From Sebaldella sp. (GTDB lineage: Bacteria; Fusobacteriota; Fusobacteriia; Fusobacteriales; Leptotrichiaceae), in the NCBI GenBank assembly GCA_018058425.1, contig JAGOZX010000002.1, forward strand, positions 1 through 64,000: a stretch of DNA of 64,000 nt, read 5' to 3'. The stretch's first letter is position 1. Every line of letters starts with the position of its first letter. Both the position numbers and the translations under genes were made by a program. Shown one piece after another: positions 35,991 to 43,950 of the stretch. Under the pieces are notes generated by a model. That model did no database searches, had not been told where the DNA came from, and worked only from the letters and a program-made list of their open reading frames with translations.

Positions 35991-37577
35991 ATGAAAGGGT
36001 ATTTTAGTATAATTCTTCATGCACACTTACCGTATGTAAGACATCCGGAATATGAAGAATTTTTAGAAGAAGACTGGCTATACGAGGCTATAAGTGAAAC
36101 TTATATACCTTTGCTTAATATGTTTGAAAATCTTACAAAAGACAAAGTCCCTTGGCATATCACTATGACTTTATCAGGTACTTTGGCAAATATGTTAAAT
36201 GATAGCTTATTAAGAACAAGATATGAAAAGAGTTTAAATAAATCACTAGAATTTTGTAAACTTGAATTGGAAAGACTTAAAGATCAAGAAGATATGATGA
36301 AAGTGGCGCAGCATAATTTGAATTTTTTTAAAAGGGCAAAAGAGGCTTTTTTAAGATACAATGGAGATCTAGTGGGAGCATTTAAAAAATTTCAAGATAA
36401 TGGTAATCTAGAGATTATACCAGTAACTGCTACACATGGTTTTTTACCTCTAATGAAAGATTTTCCAGAAGCTGTAAATGCACAGATATTAATGGCAAAA
36501 GAGGATTATAAAAATAATTTTGGAAGAGATCCTAAGGGAATATGGCTTGCAGAGTGTGCATATTATCCAGATCAAGATAAGTATTTAGAGAGAAATGGAT
36601 TAAAATATTTTATAGTAGACGCCCATGGAATAATGTTAAGTACCCCTAGACCAGTTTACGGAGTTTATGCACCAGTATATACGCCAAATGGAGTAGCAGT
36701 ATTTGCAAGAGACTTGGAATCTTCTGAGCAAGTGTGGAGTTCTAAAATTGGTTATCCTGGAGATAGTGTTTACAGAGAGTTTCATAAAGATGCAGGATAT
36801 GAGTTGGATTATGATTATGTAAAACCATTTTTACATAATGATGGAGTCAGAAGAAATATGGGGATAAAATACCATGCAATAACTGATAAACATGGTGGTG
36901 AAAAAGGAGTATATGACCCGGAAGCAGCATATAATAAAGCAAAAGAGCATGCTCAAGACTTTGTAGAAAATAGGTCAAAACAAATAGAAGTTTTAAGATC
37001 TTTGATGAAGTTCAGAGAGCCTATAGTAGTATCTCCTTATGATGCAGAACTTTATGGTCACTGGTGGTATGAAGGGCCTGTATTTTTAGAATGGGTTTTT
37101 AGATATATGCAAAAATCGAATTTTAGTAGTATAACTCCCTCTATGTATTTAGAAAAATATCAGGTAAACCAAATTGTAGATGTTAATTTATCAAGCTGGG
37201 GAGCAAATGGATACTATGATGTATGGATAGATAAAAAAAATGACTATGTTTATAGACATTTACACAAAGCTGCACAAAAAATGATAGAAATAGCAAATGG
37301 AAGAGATCCAGAAAATGATTTAGAAAAAAGAGCCCTTAATCAAGCTGCAAGGGAGTTACTTATGGCTCAGACTTCTTGTTGGGAGTTTATATTATATACA
37401 GAGACTATGGTCGGGTATGCACATAAGAAAATAAGTGATCATATAAATAGGCTTTTTAAAATTTATGAGGACTATAAGGGAAGAACATTAGAAGAAGATT
37501 GGCTTTCAGAAATAGAGAGTAGAGATAATATTTTTCCAAGTCTCAGTTATGAAATATATAAAAGTGACAGATTATAG
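35991..37577 (+). CDS. GH57 1,4-alpha-glucan branching enzyme (528 aa)
   Basis: The enzyme introduces alpha-1,6 branches in glycogen-like glucans. The N-terminal FSIILHAHLPYVRHPEYEE motif, the nucleophile Glu188 in GIWLAECAYYP and the acid/base Asp351 in VSPYDAELYGHWWYEGP match GH57 branching enzymes, and a C-terminal helical domain (DUF1957-type) completes the 528 residues. GGGAGG before ATG 35991 sets the start; an in-frame TTG at 35976 is part of that site. No other glycogen genes are in the window. It ends the lepB operon. Confidence 0.9.
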   Translation: MKGYFSIILHAHLPYVRHPEYEEFLEEDWLYEAISETYIPLLNMFENLTKDKVPWHITMTLSGTLANMLNDSLLRTRYEKSLNKSLEFCKLELERLKDQEDMMKVAQHNLNFFKRAKEAFLRYNGDLVGAFKKFQDNGNLEIIPVTATHGFLPLMKDFPEAVNAQILMAKEDYKNNFGRDPKGIWLAECAYYPDQDKYLERNGLKYFIVDAHGIMLSTPRPVYGVYAPVYTPNGVAVFARDLESSEQVWSSKIGYPGDSVYREFHKDAGYELDYDYVKPFLHNDGVRRNMGIKYHAITDKHGGEKGVYDPEAAYNKAKEHAQDFVENRSKQIEVLRSLMKFREPIVVSPYDAELYGHWWYEGPVFLEWVFRYMQKSNFSSITPSMYLEKYQVNQIVDVNLSSWGANGYYDVWIDKKNDYVYRHLHKAAQKMIEIANGRDPENDLEKRALNQAARELLMAQTSCWEFILYTETMVGYAHKKISDHINRLFKIYEDYKGRTLEEDWLSEIESRDNIFPSLSYEIYKSDRL

Positions 37578-37583
37578 AGTTTT

Positions 37584-37616
37584 TAAACAGAGTAGTTCTT
37601 ACTGCTCTGTTTTTTT
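37584..37616 (+). terminator. Terminator of the lepB operon
   Basis: AAACAGAGTAG pairs with CTCTGTTT, then a run of T. It closes the branching enzyme transcript. Confidence 0.85.
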
Positions 37617-37739
37617 GTGCTAGGTTTGGATCTACTGGAAAAAAATTATGTAGAAGTAGAATAGTAAAAAATGAGAAGTGTGTGATAAATGTGATTATAC
37701 TAATTAGACCTTAAATTTAAAATTATCTTATTTTGAAAC

Positions 37740-37767
37740 TTGCACTTTTTTAGAAATGTGATATAAT
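37740..37767 (+). promoter_or_regulatory. Promoter of the antitoxin small RNA
   Basis: TTGCAC, 16 bases, TATAAT. Transcription would start near 37774 and meet a terminator at 37811-37836. Confidence 0.75.
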
Positions 37768-37773
37768 ATTATT

Positions 37774-37836
37774 GAAAACAATGTATAAAGAATAAATTTG
37801 GTGAAAAAAGACTAGGCTTCGTGTCTAGTTTTTTTA
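37774..37836 (+). ncRNA. Candidate antitoxin small RNA (~63 nt)
   Basis: The RNA has its own promoter and a hairpin terminator (ACTAGGC-TTCGT-GTCTAGT then T run). Bases 37779-37793 (CAATGTATAAAGAAT) are complementary to 37877-37891 of the downstream mRNA with 14 Watson-Crick pairs and one G-U. Bases 37798-37805 (TTGGTGAA) complement 37864-37871, which covers the CACCA loop of the mRNA 5' hairpin. The two terminator arms are also exact complements of the mRNA terminator arms. Both RNAs come from the plus strand, so pairing would be in trans. Pairing would reach the first bases of the toxin ribosome binding site. Confidence 0.72.
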
Positions 37837-37844
37837 TTTCCATT

Positions 37845-37876
37845 TGGTATAATAAAATACGGCTTCACCAAAGCCG
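37845..37876 (+). promoter_or_regulatory. Toxin mRNA promoter and 5' stem-loop
   Basis: TGGTATAAT is an extended -10 box (37845-37853); the -35 region is weak. The predicted start is C37860, where the stem-loop CGGCTT-CACCA-AAGCCG (37860-37876) begins. A hairpin at the very 5' end is typical of stable type I toxin mRNAs. The loop CACCA is complementary to TGGTG of the small RNA. Confidence 0.68.
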
Positions 37877-37902
37877 ATTCTTTATGCATTGGAGGAATAC
37901 AG

Positions 37903-37959
37903 ATGTTTAGAGTAGCGATTATAATAGCCTTTTTGGTTATTAGCCGTGGACTTTACTAG
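37903..37959 (+). CDS. 18-residue hydrophobic peptide, candidate type I toxin (Ibs-like)
   Basis: The frame reads MFRVAIIIAFLVISRGLY and stop. GGAGG lies seven bases before the ATG. It has a basic residue near the start, one hydrophobic helix and a C-terminal Tyr, like the 18-19-residue Ibs toxins of E. coli (pattern M-x-R/K-hydrophobic-IS-x-x-Y). Such peptides insert in the inner membrane and collapse its potential when overproduced. The ribosome binding site is sequestered: GAGGAATAC (37892-37900) pairs with GTATTCCTC (37961-37969), and CATTG (37887-37891) with CAATG (37974-37978), leaving the whole coding sequence as the loop. Toxicity is inferred, not shown. Confidence 0.72.
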   Translation: MFRVAIIIAFLVISRGLY

Positions 37960-38038
37960 AGTATTCCTCACCCCAATGGGGGATAAATAAGGAAACTATA
38001 ATTATACAATAATCTCTATAATTTTTAATTTTAAACAA

Positions 38039-38063
38039 ACTAGACTTCATGCCTAGTTTTTTT
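38039..38063 (+). terminator. Terminator of the toxin mRNA
   Basis: ACTAGAC-TTCAT-GCCTAGT followed by seven T. It has one internal A/C mismatch, whereas each arm pairs perfectly with an arm of the small RNA terminator. Confidence 0.8.
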
Positions 38064-38121
38064 ATTTTTTTATTTAAATTTTTTACTCTTATTTTATATA
38101 TGAAGTGATTTATCTAAGAAA

Positions 38122-38150
38122 TTGATTTAAAATCTTAAATGAAATATAAT
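38122..38150 (+). promoter_or_regulatory. Promoter of a 19-residue reading frame
   Basis: TTGATT, 17 bases, TATAAT; a start near 38157 would leave only 20 bases before the ATG at 38177. Confidence 0.6.
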
Positions 38151-38176
38151 CTGAAAAAATAAAAAGGAGTTGTTGA

Positions 38177-38236
38177 ATGAAAAAAATTATAGTTAATTAT
38201 TTAAAAAAATATATAGATTTTAAAGTTAAAATATAA
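38177..38236 (+). CDS. Candidate 19-residue cationic peptide
   Basis: The frame encodes MKKIIVNYLKKYIDFKVKI, with six lysines and an amphipathic pattern. AAGGAG lies seven bases before the ATG and a good promoter lies just upstream. The sequence after it (38237-38355) shows no clear terminator or other gene. It may be a real microprotein or chance in AT-rich DNA; the order promoter, ribosome site, frame is the only evidence. Confidence 0.4.
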   Translation: MKKIIVNYLKKYIDFKVKI

Positions 38237-38355
38237 ATTTTAAAATAATGATATTAAGAGCTGTATACTGAGATATAAAGGGTATAGTTTAGTAATTTTA
38301 AAAATAAGAATTCTAGTAGAGCGTAAAATTAATTGAAACCATTAATTTTATTTAT

Positions 38356-38383
38356 TTGACAAAGTTTTAGATAATAGTATAAT
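38356..38383 (+). promoter_or_regulatory. Promoter of the nucleotidase operon
   Basis: TTGACA, 16 bases, TATAAT about 38 bases before the first nucleotidase gene. Confidence 0.75.
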
Positions 38384-38421
38384 TTATATATAAGTATAAA
38401 ATCCAAATAAAGGAGAGTGTT

Positions 38422-40197
38422 ATGAAAAGACTTTTTATTTTTTTATGTATACTGATTGGAGTTACTGTATATGGGAAATCAGAAAAAATAGTCAAGAAAG
38501 TTTCAGCTAATGAATTTGAAGTGAGTATAATTCATATTAATGACCATCATTCACATCTAGAAGATGAGAAAATGGACTTGGTACTCGCAGGAAAGAAAAC
38601 AAAGGTAACTGTAGGTGGAATAGGAAGAGTAACCACTAAAATAAAGGAATTAAGATCGCAAGAGAAAAATCCATTAGTACTTCATGCAGGAGATGCAATT
38701 ACAGGAACGCTTTATTATACATTGTTTAATGGCGTAGTTGATGCAGAAGAAATGAATTTAATTGGTTTTGATGCTTTTACTTTAGGTAATCATGAATTTG
38801 ATGGTGGAAATCAAGGCTTGGAAAAATTTTTAAATACATTAAAAGTTCCAGTGATTTCTTCTAATGTTGTTCCAGACAAAGGGAGTATATTGGAAGGAAA
38901 GTGGAAGCCCTATATTATAAAGAAAATAGGCAAAGAGAAAATAGGAATAATTGGTTTGGATATAGTGGGTAAAACTAAAAATTCATCTAATCCGGGAAAA
39001 GATATAATGTTTGAAGATGAAATCACTACTGCTCAAAAGTATGTGGATGAGTTAACTAGCCAAGGTGTAAATAAGATTATATTATTAAGTCATTTCGGCT
39101 ATGAGAATAACCTTGACTTAGCAGCAAAAGTAAGTGGAGTGGATGTTATTGTAAGTGGAGATACTCATTATTTATTAGATAAAAATTTTGAAAAATTTGG
39201 ATTGAAAGCAATGGGAGATTACCCAACATTAGTTAATTCTAAGTCAGGGGAACCAGTTTATATCGTGGAAGCTTGGAATTATTCATATGTTGTGGGTAAT
39301 TTAAAGGTTATATTTGATAAAAATGGAATAGTAAAAAGTGCAAAGGGTACACCAGTATTATTATTAGGTGATAACTTTTTTGAAAGAAGAGATGAAAAAG
39401 GTAATAAGTACCAGTTAGAAGGAACTGAAAAAGAAGAAGTAATAAAGTTTATAAAGGATAACAAAGAGTTATCTATTGTAAAGCCAGATGCAGCATCAGA
39501 AAATTTACTAAAAAAATATGCAGAGCAAAAACAGGATTTAGGTAAGATAATAATAGGCTCTGTAAAGGATGAGATTCCTGGAGGTTCTGAAAATAGAATA
39601 CCAGACTCTAAAAATCCTAATGGTTCGTATGCTACACAGCTAGTATCAGAATCAATGTTGTATACTTTACAGAATATGGGAACTGGAGATGTGGACTTAG
39701 TGATTCAAAATTCTGGAGGAGTGAGAATATCTATAATGCCTGGAGATTTCACTTATGACAGCGGTTATACACTATTGCCATTCTCAAATACCCTGTATAC
39801 TTTAAAAATGACTGGTAAGGAGATAAAACAGGTTTTAGAGGAAGCAATAGACTACTCATTGCTGCCAGGAGGTTCTACAGGATCTTTTCCTTATGGAGCG
39901 GGTATAAGATATGAAGCTAAGAAAAATGGAACATTAGGAAATAGAATTACAAAAGTGGAAGTAAAAGACAGAAATACAGGTAAATGGTCTGCTATAGACT
40001 ATAAAAAAATGTATACAGTAGGGACAAATGCATATATTGCTGGTGGAAAAGATGGTTATGTAACATTTGGGAAAGTAAGAGATGAAAGAGGCGGAACAGA
40101 TACTTATTTAGATGATGCAAAATCATTTATTGATTATGTAAAGTTTGTAAAGGTAATAAAGAAACCAGATTCAACGGGTGTAAAGTTTACATTCTAA
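38422..40197 (+). CDS. Secreted 5'-nucleotidase/UshA-family metallophosphatase (591 aa)
   Basis: A signal peptide (residues 1-18) sends the protein to the periplasm or surface. The dimetal phosphoesterase domain has INDHHSH, HAGDAITG, GNHEFDGG, SHFGYENN and GDTHY. The C-terminal 5'-nucleotidase domain has NSGGVRISI, LPFSNTLYTLKMTGKEIKQVLEEA and NAYIAGGKDGY. It would dephosphorylate extracellular nucleotides or related esters to supply nucleosides and phosphate. It is the first of three tandem paralogues and the longest. An RBS (AAGGAGAG) precedes the ATG. Confidence 0.92.
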   Translation: MKRLFIFLCILIGVTVYGKSEKIVKKVSANEFEVSIIHINDHHSHLEDEKMDLVLAGKKTKVTVGGIGRVTTKIKELRSQEKNPLVLHAGDAITGTLYYTLFNGVVDAEEMNLIGFDAFTLGNHEFDGGNQGLEKFLNTLKVPVISSNVVPDKGSILEGKWKPYIIKKIGKEKIGIIGLDIVGKTKNSSNPGKDIMFEDEITTAQKYVDELTSQGVNKIILLSHFGYENNLDLAAKVSGVDVIVSGDTHYLLDKNFEKFGLKAMGDYPTLVNSKSGEPVYIVEAWNYSYVVGNLKVIFDKNGIVKSAKGTPVLLLGDNFFERRDEKGNKYQLEGTEKEEVIKFIKDNKELSIVKPDAASENLLKKYAEQKQDLGKIIIGSVKDEIPGGSENRIPDSKNPNGSYATQLVSESMLYTLQNMGTGDVDLVIQNSGGVRISIMPGDFTYDSGYTLLPFSNTLYTLKMTGKEIKQVLEEAIDYSLLPGGSTGSFPYGAGIRYEAKKNGTLGNRITKVEVKDRNTGKWSAIDYKKMYTVGTNAYIAGGKDGYVTFGKVRDERGGTDTYLDDAKSFIDYVKFVKVIKKPDSTGVKFTF

Positions 40198-40231
40198 AAT
40201 AAGAAAATATAATGGAAAGAGGAATATTTAG

Positions 40232-41878
40232 ATGAAAAAAATTATTATTTTATTAGTGTTTATAGTATCAATGATAGGAATGGCAAAAGAGGTTAATATA
40301 AAAATTCTAGGAACATCTGATGTTCATGGACATATTGTTCCATGGAATTATCCAGCAGATGAGTTTGACGACTCAGGTTCTTACAGTCAAATAGCTAAAA
40401 TGGTTAAAGGATATAGAAAGGCCAATAAAAATATTATATTAGTGGATGCTGGGGATATAATACAGGATAACTTAATAGAAAGATTTATTAATGAGCCAAA
40501 GCACCCAGCTATGTCTGTTTTAAATGAAATGAATTATGATGTATTAGTTCCAGGTAATCATGAGTTTAATTTTGGAATGGAATCTATTACTAATGTTTTA
40601 AAGCAGTTTAAAGGAAAGGCTTTAGCAGCAAATATTTACTATAATGATGGCAGAAGTTATTTAGAGCCAAGTACTATAATAACAAAAGATGGAGTAAAAA
40701 TAGGAATTATAGGGGTAACTACTCCTTTAACACAAAAATTTGAGGAAAATACAGGAAATGTAAAAAATATGACATTTACAATGCCTATTCCAGAAGTGAA
40801 AAAACAAGTAGAGTTGCTAAAAAGCAAAGGTGTAAATGCTATTATAGTAGTTGCACACATGGGTCTTCCAAATGAAAATAATCTACCAGGAACTGGAGTA
40901 ATCGATTTGGCAAAGGAAGTTCCTGGAATAGATGTTATTATAGCAGGTCATTTTCATAAAGATGTATCTAAAGAAACAGTAAATGGAGTAATAATTACTG
41001 AACCATATAAATATGGAATGTCTTTATCAGTAGTAGATTTGAAATTTGATGTAAATGGAAAAAGTGTTTCTTTAGTATCAAAAGATTCTAAAACAATAAG
41101 TGTAAAAGGTGAAGAGTCAGATCAAGGAATAGAAATAATCTATAATCCTTTTCATCAAACATTGAGAAATGAAGTAAACGAAGTAATAGGAGAAACTTCA
41201 AATAATATGGTGCCAGAGGGGAAATTAAAAGGAATATCATATGCCTTTGCTAAGGATACTGGATTATCTTCACTTATAAATGAAGTAGAGCTTTATTACA
41301 GTAAAGCTGATGTAGTATCTTTCTCATTTGATCATGAAAATATAAGAATGAATAAAGGGGCAATAAAAAGAAAAGATATTTTTTATAACTACAGATATGC
41401 TGGTGGAGAAGTAACTGTATATGAAATGACAGGAAAAGATTTAAAAGATTACATGGAATGGTCAGCTGGGTACTTCGGTACTTTGAAACCAGGTGATACA
41501 GAGTACAGCTATGATGCTGACAGAAGAAGTTTTAAATATGTTACTTATGATATTTTTGGTGGTGTAAAGTACAAAATAGATTTACAACAAGGGCCTGGTA
41601 ATAGAATAAAAGACTTAACTTTAGTGTCAGGAAATAGAAGGATTACAGATAAGACAAAACTTAAAGTTGGTATGAATTCATATAGATTTGAGATGTTAAT
41701 ACAAAAAGGCGGGCCTTTAGAAGGAAGAAATATAAAGAAAATCTGGGATTCTAAAGAAGTTCTTGGTCAAGAAAAAGGAACAATACAAAATATGACAATT
41801 AATTATATAATGAATGTAAAAAAAGGTAAAATAAATGGACTATCAAAAAACTATTGGTCAATAATTGGCTTGAAGTAA
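40232..41878 (+). CDS. Secreted metallophosphatase/5'-nucleotidase paralogue 2 (548 aa)
   Basis: The signal peptide covers residues 1-18. Metal-binding motifs are GTSDVHGHI, DAGDIIQD, PGNHEFNFG, VAHMGLPN and AGHFHKD. The C-terminal domain is shorter and less like canonical UshA: the substrate-binding NSGG motif is replaced (SFSFDHEN) and only YEMTGKDLKDYMEWSAGYF and the later MNSYRFEM segment keep alignment. The altered motif suggests a different substrate, such as 2',3'-cyclic nucleotides. It lies 34 bp after the first gene. Confidence 0.9.
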   Translation: MKKIIILLVFIVSMIGMAKEVNIKILGTSDVHGHIVPWNYPADEFDDSGSYSQIAKMVKGYRKANKNIILVDAGDIIQDNLIERFINEPKHPAMSVLNEMNYDVLVPGNHEFNFGMESITNVLKQFKGKALAANIYYNDGRSYLEPSTIITKDGVKIGIIGVTTPLTQKFEENTGNVKNMTFTMPIPEVKKQVELLKSKGVNAIIVVAHMGLPNENNLPGTGVIDLAKEVPGIDVIIAGHFHKDVSKETVNGVIITEPYKYGMSLSVVDLKFDVNGKSVSLVSKDSKTISVKGEESDQGIEIIYNPFHQTLRNEVNEVIGETSNNMVPEGKLKGISYAFAKDTGLSSLINEVELYYSKADVVSFSFDHENIRMNKGAIKRKDIFYNYRYAGGEVTVYEMTGKDLKDYMEWSAGYFGTLKPGDTEYSYDADRRSFKYVTYDIFGGVKYKIDLQQGPGNRIKDLTLVSGNRRITDKTKLKVGMNSYRFEMLIQKGGPLEGRNIKKIWDSKEVLGQEKGTIQNMTINYIMNVKKGKINGLSKNYWSIIGLK

Positions 41879-41906
41879 AAAATATTAAAATAAGAAGGAG
41901 AGAAGT

Positions 41907-43646
41907 ATGAAAAAATTAGTTTTACTGTTATTGGTACTATTTTCATTATTTTCATTTGCTAAAAAAGTTAATATTGTTATACTAGAAACGTCGGATTTAC
42001 ATGGGAGATTATTTTCATATGATTATGCAATAGATCAGGTAGACAGCAGCGCAGGATTGACAAAGGTAGCTACAATAATAAAAGAGGAAAGAGCAAAAAA
42101 TAAAAACTTAATCTTAGCTGATAATGGAGACACAGTACAGGATAATAATGCAGAATTATTTAATTCAATGCCGATTCATCCAATGATTCAGGGATTAAAT
42201 GACTTGAAGTATGACTTTTGGACACTTGGAAATCATGAATTTAATTTTGAAAAAGAGTTTTTATTAAAAAATATAAGTGGATTTAAAGGAAAAGTATTAA
42301 GTGCAAATGTAATAAAAGAAGATGGGAAACCTCTTGTAAATCCATATATAATAAAAAATATAGATGGTGTAAGAGTTGCATTTATAGGTATGACACCCCC
42401 TCATATACCAATGTGGGAAGCCTCAACTCCAGAACATTTTCAAGGATTAAACTTTATTGATCCAGAAGATGCAGTAAATAAGACATTAAAAGAAATTGAT
42501 GGGAAATATGATATATTAATCGGACTTTTTCACTTAGGAAGAGATGATGAAAAAGGTGGGAATGGAGTACATAAAATAGCAGAAAAATTTCCACAGTTTG
42601 ATATAATTTTTGGAGGGCATGAACATGCTGTTTATGTGGAGAAAAGAAATGGAGTCACTATAATTGAGCCTGGTTCTTACGGTTCAAATGTAGCAAAAGG
42701 AGAAATTACATACGACACAGTTACAAAAGAAAAAGTTATTTCTGCTAAGAATATACCTACAAAAGATGTAGTTGAGGATTTAGACTTAAAGAAAAAATTT
42801 GAGTATGTAGATAAAAAATCAAAAGAATATTCAAATGAAGTAGTGGGAGAAGTAACTGATACCTTTATTAAAAATGTAGATTTTATAACTGGAGAGAAAA
42901 AGGTTACTACAATACCTACGGCTCAGTTAATGGAAACTCCAGTTTTAGAATTAATAAATGAAGTACAACAATATTATGCAAAGTCTGATGTATCTTCAGC
43001 TGCATTATTTAATTTTGGTTCTAATTTAGAGAAAGGTCCTTTTAAAAGAAAGGATGTAGCCTTTATATATAAGTATACTAATACTCTGATGGGTGTTAAT
43101 ATAACAGGTGAAAACCTTTTAAAGTACATGGAATGGTCAGCTGATTATTATAACCAGCTTATGCCAGATGATCTAACAATAAGTTTTGATGAAAATGTAA
43201 GAGGATATAATTATGACATGTTTTATGGAATTGACTATAAAATAGACGTTACTAAGCCTAAAGGAAAAAGAATAGTTGACGTGAAAATAAATGGAAAGAC
43301 AATTCAAAAAAATAAGGTTTATAAATTAGCTATTAATAACTATAGATTTGGTACTTTACTAACTTTAGGATTGATAAAGGAAACAGATAAATACTATGAT
43401 TCTTATGATGAATTACAAGATGGTGGAAGAGTGAGAGACCTTATTATAAAGTATATTACAGAGCAAAAAAATGGAAAAGTAGCTCCTAAACTAGCAAATA
43501 ATTGGAAAATTATAAATTATAATTTTAATAATCCTTTACTTGGAAAACTAAAAGAAAAGGTTATAAGTGGAGAAATAAAAATTCCTGCTTCAAGTGATGG
43601 AAGAACACTAAATGTAAAATCAATTAAGGTAGATGAAGTTAAGTAA
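41907..43646 (+). CDS. Secreted metallophosphatase/5'-nucleotidase paralogue 3 (579 aa)
   Basis: The signal peptide is MKKLVLLLLVLFSLFSFA. Motifs are LETSDLHGRLF, NGDTVQD, GNHEFNFE, FHLGRDDE and FGGHEHA. The C-terminal domain matches paralogue 2 more than paralogue 1 (GENLLKYMEWSADYYN, NNYRFGTLL), so 2 and 3 look like the younger duplicates. A 40-residue tail (VISGEIKIPASSDGRT...) is unique to this one. It lies 28 bp after paralogue 2 and ends the operon. Confidence 0.9.
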   Translation: MKKLVLLLLVLFSLFSFAKKVNIVILETSDLHGRLFSYDYAIDQVDSSAGLTKVATIIKEERAKNKNLILADNGDTVQDNNAELFNSMPIHPMIQGLNDLKYDFWTLGNHEFNFEKEFLLKNISGFKGKVLSANVIKEDGKPLVNPYIIKNIDGVRVAFIGMTPPHIPMWEASTPEHFQGLNFIDPEDAVNKTLKEIDGKYDILIGLFHLGRDDEKGGNGVHKIAEKFPQFDIIFGGHEHAVYVEKRNGVTIIEPGSYGSNVAKGEITYDTVTKEKVISAKNIPTKDVVEDLDLKKKFEYVDKKSKEYSNEVVGEVTDTFIKNVDFITGEKKVTTIPTAQLMETPVLELINEVQQYYAKSDVSSAALFNFGSNLEKGPFKRKDVAFIYKYTNTLMGVNITGENLLKYMEWSADYYNQLMPDDLTISFDENVRGYNYDMFYGIDYKIDVTKPKGKRIVDVKINGKTIQKNKVYKLAINNYRFGTLLTLGLIKETDKYYDSYDELQDGGRVRDLIIKYITEQKNGKVAPKLANNWKIINYNFNNPLLGKLKEKVISGEIKIPASSDGRTLNVKSIKVDEVK

Positions 43647-43775
43647 AAAAATTTAAAATTTGAATTATAAACTAAAAAATAAAATCATATTTATGTAAAT
43701 CTAAATAATGATAAGTTATAATATTACTAAGTAGAGTTTTTAAAATAAACTTAGATTACAAATTTTATAGGTATT

Positions 43776-43830
43776 AAAGATCTCTACATTATTTCATTTC
43801 TAAAGATGACAGATTGCTGGTATCTTTTTG
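43776..43830. repeat. Dispersed repeat, copy 4
   Basis: AAAGATCTCTACATTATTTC, then ATTTCTAAAGATGACAGATTG. The similarity to the 25447 copy extends beyond the core (ACAGATTG, then GGTATCTTTTT versus TGTATCTTCTT). The rest of the 43647-43833 stretch shows nothing else. Confidence 0.6.
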
Positions 43831-43833
43831 ATA

Positions 43834-43880
43834 CAAAAAAAGCCTTCTATGAATTTTTATCTTATCATAGAAGGCTTTTC
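43834..43880. terminator. Bidirectional terminator
   Basis: AGCCTTCTATGA pairs perfectly with TCATAGAAGGCT, with A and T runs outside. It lies between the convergent nucleotidase and rad-like operons. Confidence 0.85.
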
Positions 43881-43950
43881 TTATGAATAATACTATGAAA
43901 AATACAATTTGAACATACCACTATTCTTTATGTTTTTTCAATAATATTTT

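Noticed and set aside
37903-37959. That the 18-residue frame is merely a chance frame
   Set aside because: Chance is unlikely given the well-placed ribosome site, a dedicated promoter and terminator, the fold-back stem that exactly brackets the frame, and a complementary small RNA next to it.
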